DNA of 64,000 nt. It comes from Taenia hydatigena. Its lineage: Eukaryota; Platyhelminthes; Cestoda; Cyclophyllidea; Taeniidae. Of this stretch, positions 11,721-24,659 are shown in pieces. Location of the stretch: contig JADWOT020000004.1 of assembly GCA_036345935.2 (NCBI GenBank), positions 14,337,467 through 14,401,466 of the forward strand. The letters are read 5' to 3'. Positions within the stretch are counted from its first letter, which is position 1. Every line of letters starts with the position of its first letter. The translations under genes and the position numbers were made by a program. The notes under the pieces were generated by a model that did no database searches, had not been told where the DNA came from, and saw only the letters and a list, made by a program, of their open reading frames with translations.

Positions 11721-12187
11721 TTGTTACTCTCACGCAGTTGGTGGTCAATTTCTACTTGGGATGCAAGCGCATTGAATCGATTCCGTAGGTATAACGGGGT
11801 TGTCGACATTCCGTATACCCGCAGAGTCCTGATGGAATTCACAACTATTTTGACTCTGAGTGGATTTTTAGAATGCTATCCCACATAATAAGTAATTTAG
11901 ACTACAGAATAATGCATTAGCCTCCACCATATCCTATACAAATGCAGTGGATGCTGCACAGTAACCCTCTCCTTTCCCCTGCCAAAATAAAAGTGAAGCG
12001 AGCTTGCACAGTTTCCAAACGCATATTGCGATCAAGAACTGAACTATGCAAATCAACAGAAGGAGGAGAATAACAACAGCACTGTCTAATGCATAAAAGA
12101 TTCACACACGAGCAGATTCTTCTGGCCAACTACTGAGGTAGCCGTCACAAAATCTTACTTTCGTTTGGAGATTGCGTCGTAACACGC
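11721..12187. other. no gene; 3' flank of F-box copy 3
   Basis: Sequence beyond the end of the minus-strand F-box gene. The part next to it (about 12130-12187) still aligns with the C-terminal coding sequence of the other copies past the TAG. The rest shows nothing recognisable. Confidence 0.4.
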
Positions 12188-13042
12188 CTACTCCAACAGT
12201 TCGGACCAGTTGATAAAGTTCTCGTCTTCGCGCCTGATGCACCACAGTCTCCAATTCGTTGGTGGAGCCGACAGCAGGAAATTGTAGGATTCGCCAATCT
12301 TGTGAATAAATCTTGCGAAACACTCCATCTCACTTGACTTATCCTTCTTCGCATTAACGACGCGTGCAATGAGCAAGGTTTGGTTCGGCGCAAGGCCTTC
12401 TACAGTGGTTCTTAGTTCATCCTTAGGGAATAGACAACGATACACGAAACAAATAATGCAATCACAGTTGTCGCATTTCTCCTCGTCGTTGCCTGCATAG
12501 GCGCTCCTTAGGATGAGATAATCAGAACCAACTTCATGACGGTCGCCAACAATGTCAAAATTAGTTGCCCTGGCAAAATGAATGCTCAATGGATACCTGC
12601 TCAGAGGAATGTCCTTGCAAGCTTCTACGCGTGGCGATTCCATCTGCTGTATAAACTTGCAATAAGACATCTTGTTGATGTTGAAGAATGGCAAAAGACG
12701 GAAGTATATAGTTCTGTGGACTTGGTCTTGAGGCAACGTGGATAGAAGGGACTGGCAGGAGTCAGTTTGCTGCGTCTGATACTGAATGGCGTCGGAGGCC
12801 TTTTGGAAGGAGATTTGTGATGATTGTGGAAATACTAACTGGCATAGGTACTTGTCTAGCCACGTCCACTGCTTAATGCACTGATGCATGACAGTGGAAA
12901 ATCGTCGGGTGGAAAGAATCCACTTCCACTCCGAAACACTGGCGCAGAAGTTTACCAGATCTGGAGCATTGAGCAGTACGCATATTCGTAATAGCAGTTT
13001 CGGTGGAAGGTCTGTGATCTGTCGAGGCGTAGTGTTATGCGC
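12188..13042 (-). CDS. F-box-like protein, copy 3 (longest intact frame of the cluster)
   Basis: Predicted substrate adaptor of an SCF ubiquitin ligase. One frame of 284 codons stays open from just after an in-frame TAA (13043-13045) to TAG at 12188. An F-box occupies about residues 8-48 (QITDLPPKLLLRICVLLNA, VNFCASVSEWKWIL). Then come TWLDKYLCQLVFPQSSQIS, PLSRYPLSIHFARATNFDI, a Cys/acidic patch (NDEEKCDNCDCIICFVY), NQTLLIARVV and PPTNWRLWCIRREDENFINW. Copies 1 and 2 have TGG where this copy has the final TAG, so the last 10-15 residues are cut. No ATG precedes the F-box; a 5' exon must supply it, or this is an exon remnant. The C-terminal half matches no domain I know, and binding to SKP1 is inferred from the F-box alone. 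Confidence 0.65.
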   Translation of the reverse strand, partial: AHNTTPRQITDLPPKLLLRICVLLNAPDLVNFCASVSEWKWILSTRRFSTVMHQCIKQWTWLDKYLCQLVFPQSSQISFQKASDAIQYQTQQTDSCQSLLSTLPQDQVHRTIYFRLLPFFNINKMSYCKFIQQMESPRVEACKDIPLSRYPLSIHFARATNFDIVGDRHEVGSDYLILRSAYAGNDEEKCDNCDCIICFVYRCLFPKDELRTTVEGLAPNQTLLIARVVNAKKDKSSEMECFARFIHKIGESYNFLLSAPPTNWRLWCIRREDENFINWSELLE

Positions 13043-13760
13043 TTAAGTTTGCAAAGAATGCGTGAGATCTTGGTGGCGTGAGAGTCCAGTGCGCGAAATG
13101 TGAGTTATTTTAAATAAGTAGAGGGACATAAGCACAAGCAAGCAGATTATCAGATGCATCAAAGTTAAATGTAAAGTGGGAATAGGGAGAGTCTGCTGAG
13201 GCTTGCCATTGTTAGGAGATGTTGGCAGAGATTGAATGCACGGTAGAGAAAATCGAGGCTTGTATAGTGTACGAATCGGGTCAGAGATCGGAATGGCCTC
13301 GTCCTGATGTCACCAACTTGATTCTCCTCGTGTGATTCAATGCAAAATTTGACAAATTCATACTATTTACAACAAAACTGGAATAACTGCACTGCATAAG
13401 AGAACAGTGTGGAACACTTGACCATCACTTTCATTCTTGTAAATGCACCAACTGCATTGAGCAGCCTTTCTCTCCCCACTTCTCTTTCTAGCAGTTATCG
13501 GCATTCACTGCTTGCACAGTGCTATCACTGGAGATGATGTTACATGCGGTAGTAAGTGATACACAAACCATGCTACCGACAACGGAATCAAAACGCTCAA
13601 AAGATGGTTGGCAGCTGTGGTGTTATGTTTGTGCTTGCGAGAAGCGTTGAATGTTAGGAAGGCTTTTTGTGGGTAGACGCATAAGAAATCCTCATTAGTC
13701 GTGTTCACTGAAGACTTCAATCACATCACAGTGGAGCTAGGTTAGGTGGGGTTGGGTCAC
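13043..13760 (-). repeat. 5' flank of F-box repeat unit 4 (shortened)
   Basis: On the minus strand 13590-13700 matches 22770-22880 (PQKAFLTFNASRKHKHNTTA versus HKAFPALSASRKYKRTIAGA), then 13395-13500 matches 38820-38960. Near 13390 the match jumps straight to sequence that lies just ahead of the F-box in units 1, 2 and 5. About 2 kb present in unit 3 is missing. Unit 5 (near 39045) has the same junction. Confidence 0.5.
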
Positions 13761-16700
13761 TTGGGATTGGGGCAGTTTGCGACGGCATAATGACGGGACC
13801 TAGTGTTTTGTGGTAGATGAACATCAGTTGGCGCTGATATCACCCACGGAATCTATATGATCACTTCACACCTGCAGCTGTCTGGATTTCTCACATCATA
13901 GCATTTGCCACATTAAAGTGCATGAGCTTGAGTCCTCGTGAAACCGCACTAGAGGCGAATATTTCTACTTCGATGATGCGTTGACGCTCTACAAAGAAAC
14001 CTGCAGTTTCGTGAACTCACGCACTCCGTCTAAACATGACACCTTCTCGTTCCCAGCCACCACACACATCCCGTAGTGTCCATCTGGCTTCGTGTAAATC
14101 TCGTCTGCTAGCATATTTACGAGTGCGACGTCAAGATGCGCTTCGAGATGCGTCGTCCCAAATCACTCGCAGCCCTTTAGCTTTTGACACCCTTATGGTG
14201 CCTCTGTGTCGGATGTCTTCTATGTTCACACCACGAGGTGCCCACTGCTAATCGAATGAAGCATAGACGAAACAAGTGAGGCAAATTTGTCGCATGAATT
14301 AAGGTAGTTAGACAGTAGATGTGTGACGGCGAGCTGGTAAAGTGAATTGGCTGAATTATTTATTCATAGGGCTATTCTACAGTCCTTTCATGATTTACAG
14401 AGGAATCATATCCACTACTGATGTGCCCATGCTGTTTGGCAAGGATGCCTTGGTTAAGTGCATTAATGGAATTCTGAAACGTATTTCATCCACAAGGGCA
14501 ACGCCACAAGTAGCGTCAACGACGCCGTCGACGATAGCGTCACGGATGCGCTCAAATACTTCCACCGCCACTTGGGAATAGTCAGTTTAACCAGCTGTCT
14601 TTTGCTTTGAGCGAATGCTTCTATGTCTTGTTTTGAACTCCACCTTCCTTTGATATGGGGTATGCATCTCTACTTTTAGTGTAGTGATTGGCATCAACTC
14701 CTGTCTTCCCGAATAAATGTACCTTAGCGCTCCTACCATTCGTGAAGCTGACCTTACTTCGAACGCGTAGAGAATTCAGCAGCGCATGACCTAGTCCACG
14801 TCACATCTTCACATTTGTCAACCTGACCCTGATCATTCCATCAGGTGGACATGGTGCACTGTTGTCTGACACGTGCATTATCCAATGTCTCGAACTCGAT
14901 AACATCAAAATCTACTGCAAGTTATTCAGGTCACAACTCATGGCGGCTTGTTAGTTCCTCCAAATGTTGAGGTAGTATGGAAGGATGGGTTGCAGTCTTT
15001 AGTGCTCATGCATTCATTTCTCTTATCGCGTATTTGCAAAACACAATGAACCCACTTTGCCATGATCTCCAGAAAGCATCGTCTTCACCGCTGCTTACTT
15101 GTGTGGGGTTGATATCATTGTAGTGGGTTCCCTCCAATTAGGTGAATTCGTCAAAATTTGTAGTGCCAAAGGATATCGGCTAAAGTGAACATTGGTAGGG
15201 CATGCAGTAAAGACGATCATACAAACGCCATGTTCACCACAAGTGGGCGGTATGCATTATGGTGACATACCAAGCTTACAAGTAAGGATATAAATGTGGT
15301 CCCTATCCCTGTGATTTCAACGGGTTGGCCATCATGCAGCCAATGTTATTGCTTTGATGCTATGTGGATGTCATTTCACCTAATATACACTTAAGTTCGT
15401 TTCCTACACTCCTAGTCACTATGCCGTGAAAATAAGTAAATGCAGTGATTTACGAACGATGAGAATGCTTATTTCCATGCCACCGCTACTGGTGAGTTTC
15501 CGGAGAGGAATGCTACCTTCTGTTGGGTAAGCGCAAAGTAACGCCTGCGCTTTAGTGGTTTGAGAACTTCCCGGTGTTCGGTGTTGCCTGATCTTTTATC
15601 GACTACCCACCGTCTCGTCACACTTCATATTTATGGTCCCTGTTGAGGAGGTTACTCCATATTTTGCTCCATTTCAGGCCACAAACTGGTTATTATGACT
15701 GGGGTAGAATGTGCTGGAGGTGGAGGCGAGAGGGACAAAACTTTTACCAAAGCAGTGGCGTTGGACACAAGAGCGGTTTAAAATAAGCAGCATAGGTTGC
15801 TACCATTGACAAATATTTTGCAATTGTTCATTGACCTGTGTATTTTGTGTTCCGTTAGGTTCTTCGCATGAGCATAGTTGAACTAGCTCCAGCACTGGTC
15901 TAGACTTTGGGAACAGAGACTGTTTAGTCTCGTAAACACTGCGGCATCCCTGATTTTCGCGCACTTTATCCCTCATTCAGCACGCAGGGCAGCACATCGC
16001 GTGGCGGCTTTATAGTAGGCAGACAATGGAAGTGCATTCAAGGAGATCATTCAATGGCTCTGGAAGTGTTTATAGTGGCGCCTTTTGATTCACTGAGCTG
16101 AGTTGCAGTTGACCTGACTCATTTGATATTGCAATTTGTGGTAATGCTTTGAGACGAGATGCGTTGGTATGGAGGCAGATTGGATAGGTAAAAGCTGTAC
16201 GACCCTCATGACGTCTGACACATCGAACAGACTTGAGATGAATTCATCATTTGGGATTCTAAAGCAGCGCAATTTCGTATGTCAAATATGAAATGTAGTG
16301 CAACCAACTTGAGTGCATAAATCGCCTTTGTAACAACCGACACTTATTTGTCTCTTAGTGTCATTGCCTTCAAGGGGGGAAGCAAGGCTGACTAGGCCGA
16401 AATTTGTGATAAATTCTACTATGCAGTTATGCACTCCTCCACTATGCCAGTTGGTCGATGGAGGTGGCGACAGCGTTAATGACGAGCCGAGGTAGAGTGC
16501 TATGCATCACACTAACCTCTAGTTGTCTACCAACACTTTCCCAACTGTAGGAGTGAATAAGCGAGTGGATGAATGTCGAGTAATTCGCTCCGCACTATAA
16601 TTTACTACCGGTTGGGCTAATCACTCGTCGTTGCTTTAATGTGCCAGCGCTTCAATATGCACTTAACCAAGTAAAAAAATAATTGGATTTTCGGGAGGAA

Positions 16701-17189
16701 ATTTGTCAGTCCAACTTCGACCTTTCTTGCATTTTCGTAGCGAGAAGATACAAGCATAATGTAACTCAAGTATCCACCCGCGAGGTGGTTGTCTATAAAT
16801 GGTGTTTAAATGATTGAGGCAAGTATCATTACTGATTCCGTAATCTGTCTCGATCGGATAGGATTTGTTGCAAGCGCCATTTTGGCAGTAATACGCGTTG
16901 AGGTCCGACCAGTGCAAGTCGCATCATGGTGCAGAGCTGACATTGAATGCCACACTGTTCTTATTTTCAGGTATGTTGGGGCTCGTGGGTCATGACGCAC
17001 CTATCATGTGGGATTTCAGAAAAGTTCTACAGTAAAATCAAGGAGAAGTTAGTAACGTGTCATTTCAAAAAAATTCCGATCAAATCCTTTACTTCTTCCC
17101 TCTCACTTGACCAGTTAAATAATAACCGGAGTGGTGGAATGATAAATTAGGGAAGAAGTGACGGGGAAGACTCCTTCAAATTGTGGTAT
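13761..17189. other. no gene recognised
   Basis: Only frames of fewer than 90 codons, none resembling a known family. The one internal match is 14342-14581, listed separately. Two overlapping open stretches near 16663-17000 on opposite strands look like shadows of each other. Confidence 0.5.
14342..14581 (+). repeat. dispersed repeat piece shared with 21.9 kb and 26.7 kb
   Basis: The 79-codon frame starts with a hydrophobic stretch (LNYLFIGLFYSPFMIYRGII) and ends in TRATPQVASTTPSTIASR. Its first half has a loose DNA match to 26690-26840. Its second half matches the reverse complement of 21930-21990, which encodes VASTTPSLTPP. Sharing across three loci points to a mobile-element fragment. No family recognised. 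Confidence 0.3.
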
Positions 17190-18480
17190 GTCTGTGGTTC
17201 GTAAACTATTACTTTACAGTAGCGATTATAATATTTTAGCATCTCACAAGAGTCGCTTTAATTAGCTGGTCAGTTATTAGGATGCACACACTGTTAGGGG
17301 CCCTCTGAGGTTTTTCGTTTCCCCTTTGCCGTATTCGTTAGAGCGGCAGAGAATCCCTTTCATGCGCAAAATGTTTTGTGTGAATGTAGGCTCCCACTGG
17401 TTTTATGCACGAATGTTCATTTTTCTTCTCGTGGATTTTGCAAAACTCAGAGTTCATTGATGCAATGCAGGAAATTGGAATTGATGTGTACAAGTGTAGG
17501 CTTAGAGCGGATTTAAATGCTATTCGTCTTTCATTAGCGTTTTGTTATACGATTTGAGCATATGTGGACCTTGAGTCGCTCGCTAGACGCGCATTGTACA
17601 CTTAATTGGGTGCTTCTGTGCTTCGGGAAGACTCTTCTTTTAGGCCGATCCTCTTATTGCTCTTAGTAGAAGGGCATATATGGGGAGCAGCATTTGTGCT
17701 AGCTATTGGCTCATCATTTTCAAGCTAATCTGGTGGGCAAGTAATAACGATGTGCTAATTGTATGCAGCGAACCAAAATTGAAGTGGATGTTCCATGCTA
17801 GGCACTGTGTGGTCGGTAAGTTCTACTAACACGCTATTAGTACAAAGCCCGTCGTTCGTCCGAGGTGTTAAGAGGGGGTGCTACAGAGCGTTTCTAATAA
17901 AACTGTGAAGCCTTCTACCTCCTCCATGTCATTGTGTTGCCTTGACGAAAGGTGCTGGCAGGGAGCTCGGCCTCGTCACCGGGAGTATGCAAGCAGCAGT
18001 CTTCCTATGTGTATCCCAGGTGTTCTCCTGGCTATCCTGCCACTAGGTAAAAATTCCTGACGAAGCACCCGCAATCATGGGTCAGGCATTTGTGAACAAA
18101 GCAGTGTGCTGTCAACCAACGGAGGTTTTCTCACCAGCGCTTTTGGTAAACATGCACCCATATTTGGCGGACTAACAACATCTGCTGTTTGGATGAGTGT
18201 GCTCTGTGTGAGTGGCTCAAATGCGAACTGCGAAATCGTCGCACTCAATTCTCGTGAGCTACAGTGGTACTAAGTTGATTTGCTTATTGCCTCTCTACTC
18301 GTTCGATTTTGCCCAATTCAATGGTGGCGGTGGAGATGCGGGAGAGCTATGGGCGAGTGAAGCAAGGTGTAATTAGTGCAGCAATGCAAATTGTTAGTTC
18401 AAACCTCAATGACGGATGCAAAACTCTCGTCTCCTCAATCTGATGACATACCTCTTTCGCAAAAGGAGGCCGTATACAGC
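17190..18480. mobile_element. retroelement fragment, sister of 31256-32565
   Basis: This stretch is collinear over about 1.3 kb with 31256-32565; shared stretches include the blocks near 17370-17420, 17770-17850, 17960-18030, 18140-18250 and 18330-18480. The second locus lies next to retropepsin-bearing pieces, so this is attributed to the same retroelement. Plus-strand frames near 18140 and 32225 share AFGKH.PIFG, with a faint similarity to the start of a retroelement RNase H. No reverse-transcriptase core was recognised in any frame, and the coding strand is unresolved. Confidence 0.45.
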
Positions 18481-20079
18481 TTCATGGTGTAGAGTTTCCT
18501 AACGGCAATGGATGGATGGATGCATGCTATCAGAGAAATTAGAGTGAAAACAAGCTAGCAGCCCTGTTGAACAGTGCATTTTCAAAGGGACAATATTGTA
18601 GACATTGAAGCTTTCCAGCATATTCCCTATCACTATCGTCAGGTTACTGGTGGCAAAGTGTCTACTGAGGGTCTGCTTCTGCCGACCGACGAGGAGCTGA
18701 GGCAAGATCTTGCAGCAGTGGTCAGTGTAGGAGACATAGCAGGTTCCTGCGTCTATTGCATCTGAGGCCAAATCTATGGAAAGTCTCAGAGGAATGGGGG
18801 AAGTTTCGACCACTGGGAACAAAGATGGAGAGTGGTTTTTGCAGTCCCAAGCCATTCCTCGACGTCCACGTTGTCATTAAAGTGAATAAATTTGGATACG
18901 CTCCCACGAATTATAGCACTCTACCCTTTCGCCTCTGCTTCCCTGCAACTATCCTTAACACAAGAAGGCCAATTGAATTGTGACATCTTTATTGTCTCAT
19001 ATTGGAGGGTGCCGATGCAGTCTTAGTGGAGAATAAAAGAGCCAATTATCCCAGCTTCGGAGAAATAGATCTTCCCCTCAAGCACGAGGCATGAATTGTC
19101 CTCCCATCTCTCGCCCAGAGGGTGCATTTCAAAAATGCACGCATTACGAGCAATGTACCCTGAAAATGACAGCAGCACTCATTGTGATATCAGTCGAAGT
19201 TAACAGTGGGCAAATGTCCGCTTCTCGTTCATGACAATGAGGACTACACACAATTATGAGTGGAGGCGGTTCGCAGACGTAGCACTGTTTACACCTAGTC
19301 AGGCAATTTCATTTGCAGAAATGGCGAGATCAACTTTGCGGTAAATCTGGTGCTTGGCGACTGCCACTTGTACTTTCACAGAATTCTAAAGAATTGTTTG
19401 AATGCTGTTGCAGCTCGCCTCAGTTCGCGTAACTCATAACAGTCGATGACTTCGAGAAGCTGCTAGATGAATGCAAAGACCACATCCGCCTGTTATGGCA
19501 CATCTTTTGCACTATTGCAGTGATTATACTCCTTAAGCATATGAAATGCTCCCGCGTTTGTCTAGGTCTGATGGTCTCATGGAAATGTTCATCTACCGGG
19601 GTGAATTAATTGCGTTGAAGTTGGTCCAAAAGAAAGGATAGAACAATGCATTGTGCTATTTACTTCAAGTCACGTTGGTGTCCATTATGTGTGGCTGGTG
19701 AATATTTTGTTGGCTCTACCTTGAAGATCTTGGCTTGGCTTTAGCCTCCATAAGAGCTGTCTACAAATTGAAGTGTGTAACGACATAGTTGAGATGTTTT
19801 GGGCCTGGATCACTTCCTTGTTTCGCGTTCACGAATGTTCAACTGCCACTTTTATCTATAAATAATATGAGGCAACTTTTTTCTGCTGTTGCCTTCTTTT
19901 GCTTGTCTTTCGGTTTTGCAACTTTGCTTGAATCCGTTGCAACATCATGTCGCACCCTCAACACCGAGCCATGCATTCCGGCAGCCAAGTTGAATTCTCA
20001 CTTGATCCTCTGCAATAGAGCGATGATGCAAATGATGTCACGAACCGCTTCCAGTTTTCATGGTCACTGTTTCTACTTG
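18481..20079. other. unassigned, probably retroelement-derived
   Basis: Lies between two retroelement fragments. The minus strand at 18499-18855 has a 118-codon open frame and the plus strand at 19789-20190 one of 133 codons. Neither shows a motif I can name. The end of the second runs into sequence that matches the retroelement at 28.0 kb. Confidence 0.3.
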
Positions 20080-20800
20080 ATCTTGCCTACATGCCTCCTA
20101 ATCCTTCAGTTGGTTTGCATCAAAAGGCATTTGTTATGGCGCTGCTACAAAAGTGCAGATTTACTACATTTAGTTAAATTGTACATTTGAAGTGGTTCCA
20201 GGCTTCTCCCTTCCTGCTCATTTGTGCAAGCAAGCATTTGGTTTTCATTCCCAACTACACGATTCTGCCGCCCTTCTCAGCGTGTGGTTGTTTGGCAAAT
20301 CTTATTTTGCTTTGCACTTCTCTTTCACAGGCGGGAACGGACAAGATGGAGGAAGCAATTTCAATCAAGCCGTCTTCCACTTAGAGCACGTTTTGACAGC
20401 AGTTCCAAGTCTTATCTGCAAGAAGGACTCCTCCATGTCGTGTTCATGGCAATCAAAGCCATCATCAGCAAAGCTGTCTCCTATCAGAGAACGCTCTCTT
20501 TCACCTCTTCGACTACTTCGACGCGTAAACCATTATCTTCCCTCGCATAATCACTCGTCTTGTTAGTGTTTACCCCAGTTCCTTCCTCTCATTGTGTATC
20601 TGTTCACTTGTCCGGACCTCATCTGTTCATCTATAACTCGCCTTACCTACACGGCGTTTATACATCTTGCACTCACACACATGTAGGATCATCATTCTAT
20701 TTGTTCATTTGGTTCGCTTTCCTGCAGTTCTGTTGGCACAGGCTTGACAAAACGAACTGTTGAATGTACTTTACAAAAGTGGATCCAATATCAGTGAGGT
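20080..20800 (-). mobile_element. retroelement 5' part, inverted copy of 27310-28100
   Basis: The reverse complement is collinear with 27310-28100 and in part with 38030-38560. Matching landmarks are 20120-20145 (28040-28065), 20190-20420 (27720-27950) and 20560-20800 (27310-27540). Plus-strand frames at 20187-20566 are the reverse of this element's orientation, yet their peptide (KMEEAISIKPS) resembles SRMVEKNLIEG at 27.8 kb read on its minus strand. Which strand codes is therefore undecided. Confidence 0.45.
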
Positions 20801-21099
20801 GGGTTAGGAGTTGCCAGATAATCCTGGGTTCTAACAGCTAAGGCAGTCGCCCGCGGGAGTGGGGCGACATTTAGACCTCCCTCGTCGTTATGAGTATTTC
20901 CCCTTCAATCGCGAAACGCGAGCGCCCATCGAATCGTCCCTGCGCACAGCCACCCACCCGACATCATCTATGTCCCCCTTACTAATGTCTCTCCTCCTCA
21001 GCACTTTCCTGTAAACAGTGCGCCTTTTTGATATAGGTTGTTTCGAGTTGACGGTATCTGGTGGAAAGAATGAACCACACCCTCATTGAACTACTAATG

Positions 21100-22080
21100 G
21101 CTTTTGCCAGAAAAACACAGCGTAGAGATTGGGATTTAGGGTAAATACGCACTCTTTTTGCATAGAAGCCTCCTGTTCACACATCAACTGGTGTTTCATG
21201 GCTCAAGATGCTTACAGACCGCAAAGCGAATGCCTTTTCTCGTGTCCCCCTAACAAACACGGAGGCTGAAACTGACAGAGCTCTTGAGTAAGTGCGAGGA
21301 CACGAATGCTTTGCATAAGACAAAGGAAATACTGCGGCAGACACAGTCGGAATAACGCATATCGCAAAGGAGCACTTGTACACATCAAGATCGAACCTTT
21401 CACCTGAAACGCAAGGCAGCTTTTATCATCATCCGACCAAATGCGCGGTTTGAGTGGTCAATGTTTTCTCACCTACAAACTGCATCGTCTGCGGCTTACA
21501 ACTCCGTCCCTAGCTGGTAACCTTGCACCACAACCAGATACGGTAGATTGAACAATGCACTAAAAGAACAAATAAAACCACCAAATGGCAAGCTTAATGG
21601 CCGCCTGTAAGGCTCGCACCGATGACGGTGATGGAAGACATGAGGAAGCCACGTAACATTTATGTGATTTTCAAGAGCGCCCTTGAGGCAAGGCGTGGAT
21701 TGGCAGCTCGAACCTCGTTCTTGAGGAGAAGGACGACTACCCCGACACTGAGAGAAACCGCCATTCTAGTTCTCTGCATCGACCTCCTTTAATTTGAGAC
21801 AGTCAAGATGCTGCAACGCAATTAGTCTTCTCATGCCGGAGGTAACAGCATGGATTAGGGCATTGGGTGCATTGAGCAGCACTTGTTGCACAAGGGAGCC
21901 AGTTATAATAGCTACTTTCAGTTTGTGGTAGGACTTTTGCCCGTACCGCTGGCGGCGTCAATGATGGCGTCGTCGACGCTACCATTAGCATTGCCCGCGT
22001 GGACGGAGTGTGATTTTTGCTTTCAGTGGTGGCCTTATACAAGGCGTTTCTGCCAGCCTACTAAAGACTTGCAGAGATGT
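21100..22080 (+). mobile_element. retroelement internal fragment, sister of 42040-42720
   Basis: Collinear with 42040-42720; for example 21290-21400 matches 42170-42280 and 21730-21850 matches 42540-42680. The right half is also related to 29820-30060 and 36590-36830, which precede retropepsin remnants, so it probably belongs to the gag-like region of the same family. Frames are broken. Confidence 0.4.
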
Positions 22081-22729
22081 TAATTACCTTTGCATTGGAT
22101 GGGTAGAAGGACTGCAACACGAGACGTTTGATTAAGTAAATTAGCCTCTTTGCTTTACCAACACTCCATGCCACACCCACTTTCATTTAATTTGACATAT
22201 TTTCTTGTCTGCAGCTCCTCGCTTTATTCACACAGCAGTGAGCGCCTTGTGGTTTGAACACAAAAGTGTACGGTTTTCAAAGAGTGATCCCATCTAAAGG
22301 CAATATCGTGGGGAGGGAAGCCAAAAGGCGGCAGGTGACATGACATTATTCGAAATGCTTGTCGTCAATTCTAAATGTCAGTGGATGACTATGTGAGGCA
22401 ATGCCAAGAAGCTTACTCTTCACTAATGCAGCAGCAGACCTTATTGTGATTGACAGTTGGGTGATGGTTCGTGTTTGGTATGCAAAATTGTCTCCTACTG
22501 TTTACATAGTTGACTTGACCTGGTCGTAAATTGCTTTTTGGTGGGTGCTATGAGGTGAGCACTGCAGTTAACTGCAGGTGTGAAGCGACCTTAAAAGCAC
22601 CACAGATGATATCGGCGCCAACTGATGCTCGACTGCCACTAAAACGCTCTAACCAGTCAAATATGCTGTTAAAAACTACTTTAATGGCAAAACACTTCAA
22701 CACTTCCTTACCTCATTCTACCGTAACAT
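22081..22729. other. no gene recognised
   Basis: No frame or repeat partner noticed except that its right end leads into F-box repeat unit 3. Confidence 0.4.
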
Positions 22730-24659
22730 GCTTGATTTCTTCTGTGGGCACGTCAAATGGGCATTTACATACCTTCACCCACACAAAGCCTTCCCAGCAC
22801 TCAGCGCCTCTCGCAAATACAAGCGCACCATCGCAGGTGCCAACCGACATCTAGAGCAAGGCGCGCAGTTCAATCCACTTGCATTTGCTTTGCTGTCTGT
22901 GTCATCACTTACCTGCCACTTACAACCGAGTGTACTATCACCCTGACGTCGATCAAAACATCCAGTAATAGCAACTTGAAACTTGAAAATGCCGACAATC
23001 GCAAGGAGGTAGAAGTAGGGAGAGAAAGGCGACATGATGTGAATGGTGCATCCACAAGACTGGAACGAGGAAGTGAAGTGTTGCACACCCTTCTGTATTT
23101 ATTACACAGGAAAAGAGCAAACGTGAAAGAGTAGACGCAATGAGGACTGTATCGTGTTCCAGCTCCGCGCTGTCCCAACAAATGATACACAAAAGTTATT
23201 AATGGCGAGAGAACAAGTTGCTACAGTCCAATGTTGCAGACAGAAAGGCGCGTTGGAAGCCATGGAATTACCACCCTTTGTGAGCGTGCTCATTAAGCGG
23301 AATAAAATCGTTCTCCTTCCATCTTAAGCTTGTTTTAACTAGTCGATTTCAAGTAGACATCATGGGTTGAACGGCACGAAATAAGCCCAAGTCTGCATTG
23401 TCGAGGTTGTAGTTGTGTGGAGTTGACCAAGGTTACTTTGTAAAATTAAGAAGTGACTGCGTGCGGTGCAGCAATTCGTCCTGATCTGACGAGGAGTTGA
23501 AAGTAGTCAGACTTACGGTACTAAATTTTACTGTGGCATTGTGGGGCAGGAGGGCACGGTAGTTAGAAGTTGATGCAGAGCTCCATTGCTTTAAGTTCCA
23601 TTTGTGCAGCAGCACAATGGCGGTTCGGCTTAATTGCGCTCGTTGTCAACACGAATTCTGACAGTTCTGCTTTTGATGATAAGATTGCTCCTCTCTAGCG
23701 ATAGGAATTGTTGTGAAGTCCGACGAAAATTAAGAAGCGAATAGAGTAGCGGCAGCGATGGGTTTTGGTGCGTTTGCCACATGGCTGGATCTAGCTTACT
23801 GCAAGGGATGCTATTTGTCAAATGATGATAGTGATGAAACAGTAAGAGTAATAACGACGCATAGCGCATACACAACGGGTGTTACTTGTGCAAAGAAGGT
23901 GACGACAAAATGCGCATAAAAATAACGAAGAATCGCTGCAACTGGAGAGCTAAGTGCATTACGTGGGCTGGATTACAAATAGAAAGTAGTGCCTCTGATG
24001 GGCTCCCCTTTGTGCGCATTCGATTAGCTCAAAAACGATCGCAACCAACTGGTGGACATTGGAGTGAAACACGTCTAACTTCAATCTCTTTTACAATCAC
24101 AGACATTTGCAGGTTCTTTGGGACTCTAGATGGATCTATTAAGTAGCGCATGTGTAAACTACTTCATTGGTGCAACGACCACAGTTTGCTCAGCATTTCT
24201 TCATCTATCGATTGTAAAAGAATGATTTACATCAAACGTCACAGTCTGTCAACATTTTGTTCGCTGCAATAATGCTTGGTGGACAAATACTTTTGACCCT
24301 AACACTTGTTTGTTAACTGACTGACCCAACGAACGACAAATCTCGTGACCTGTGGTGGTGCAGCAGCAACCGAGCCGGAAATCTACGCACTGCGTCCGTC
24401 TCTGACCCGTGCATTTATGTCACCTCAGGTCGATTTGCAGCTGGCGAAATACAACTGCTCTCTCCATTGATTAAATACTCTCTGCCTGTCTAACCATACA
24501 TTTCTCTGACTATAGGTGAGGGCACTGATCCCTAACTTGAATTAGGCCATTCCGCAATTCGCTTGTGTAGGTTCCTGCACAGGTAAATTTCAGTCAGCCC
24601 CCCAAATTGCCTAATATTTGCACCAAGTGTGGGTGATCGAAATTCCTAACATTCTTTAA

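Noticed and set aside
17190..18480. Reverse-transcriptase or integrase core in the 1.3-kb retroelement fragment
   Set aside because: No YxDD, no HHCC and no DDE pattern found in any of the six frames read; only a faint RNase H-like stretch.
19789..20566. Three overlapping plus-strand frames as a multi-exon gene
   Set aside because: The right half is the inverted copy of retroelement sequence at 27.7-28.1 and 38.1-38.5 kb, and no frame is kept across copies.
22728..23134. Overlapping plus-strand frames as a gene
   Set aside because: Frames differ between the three copies of this block (6.8, 13.6 and 22.8 kb); it is treated as part of the repeat unit.
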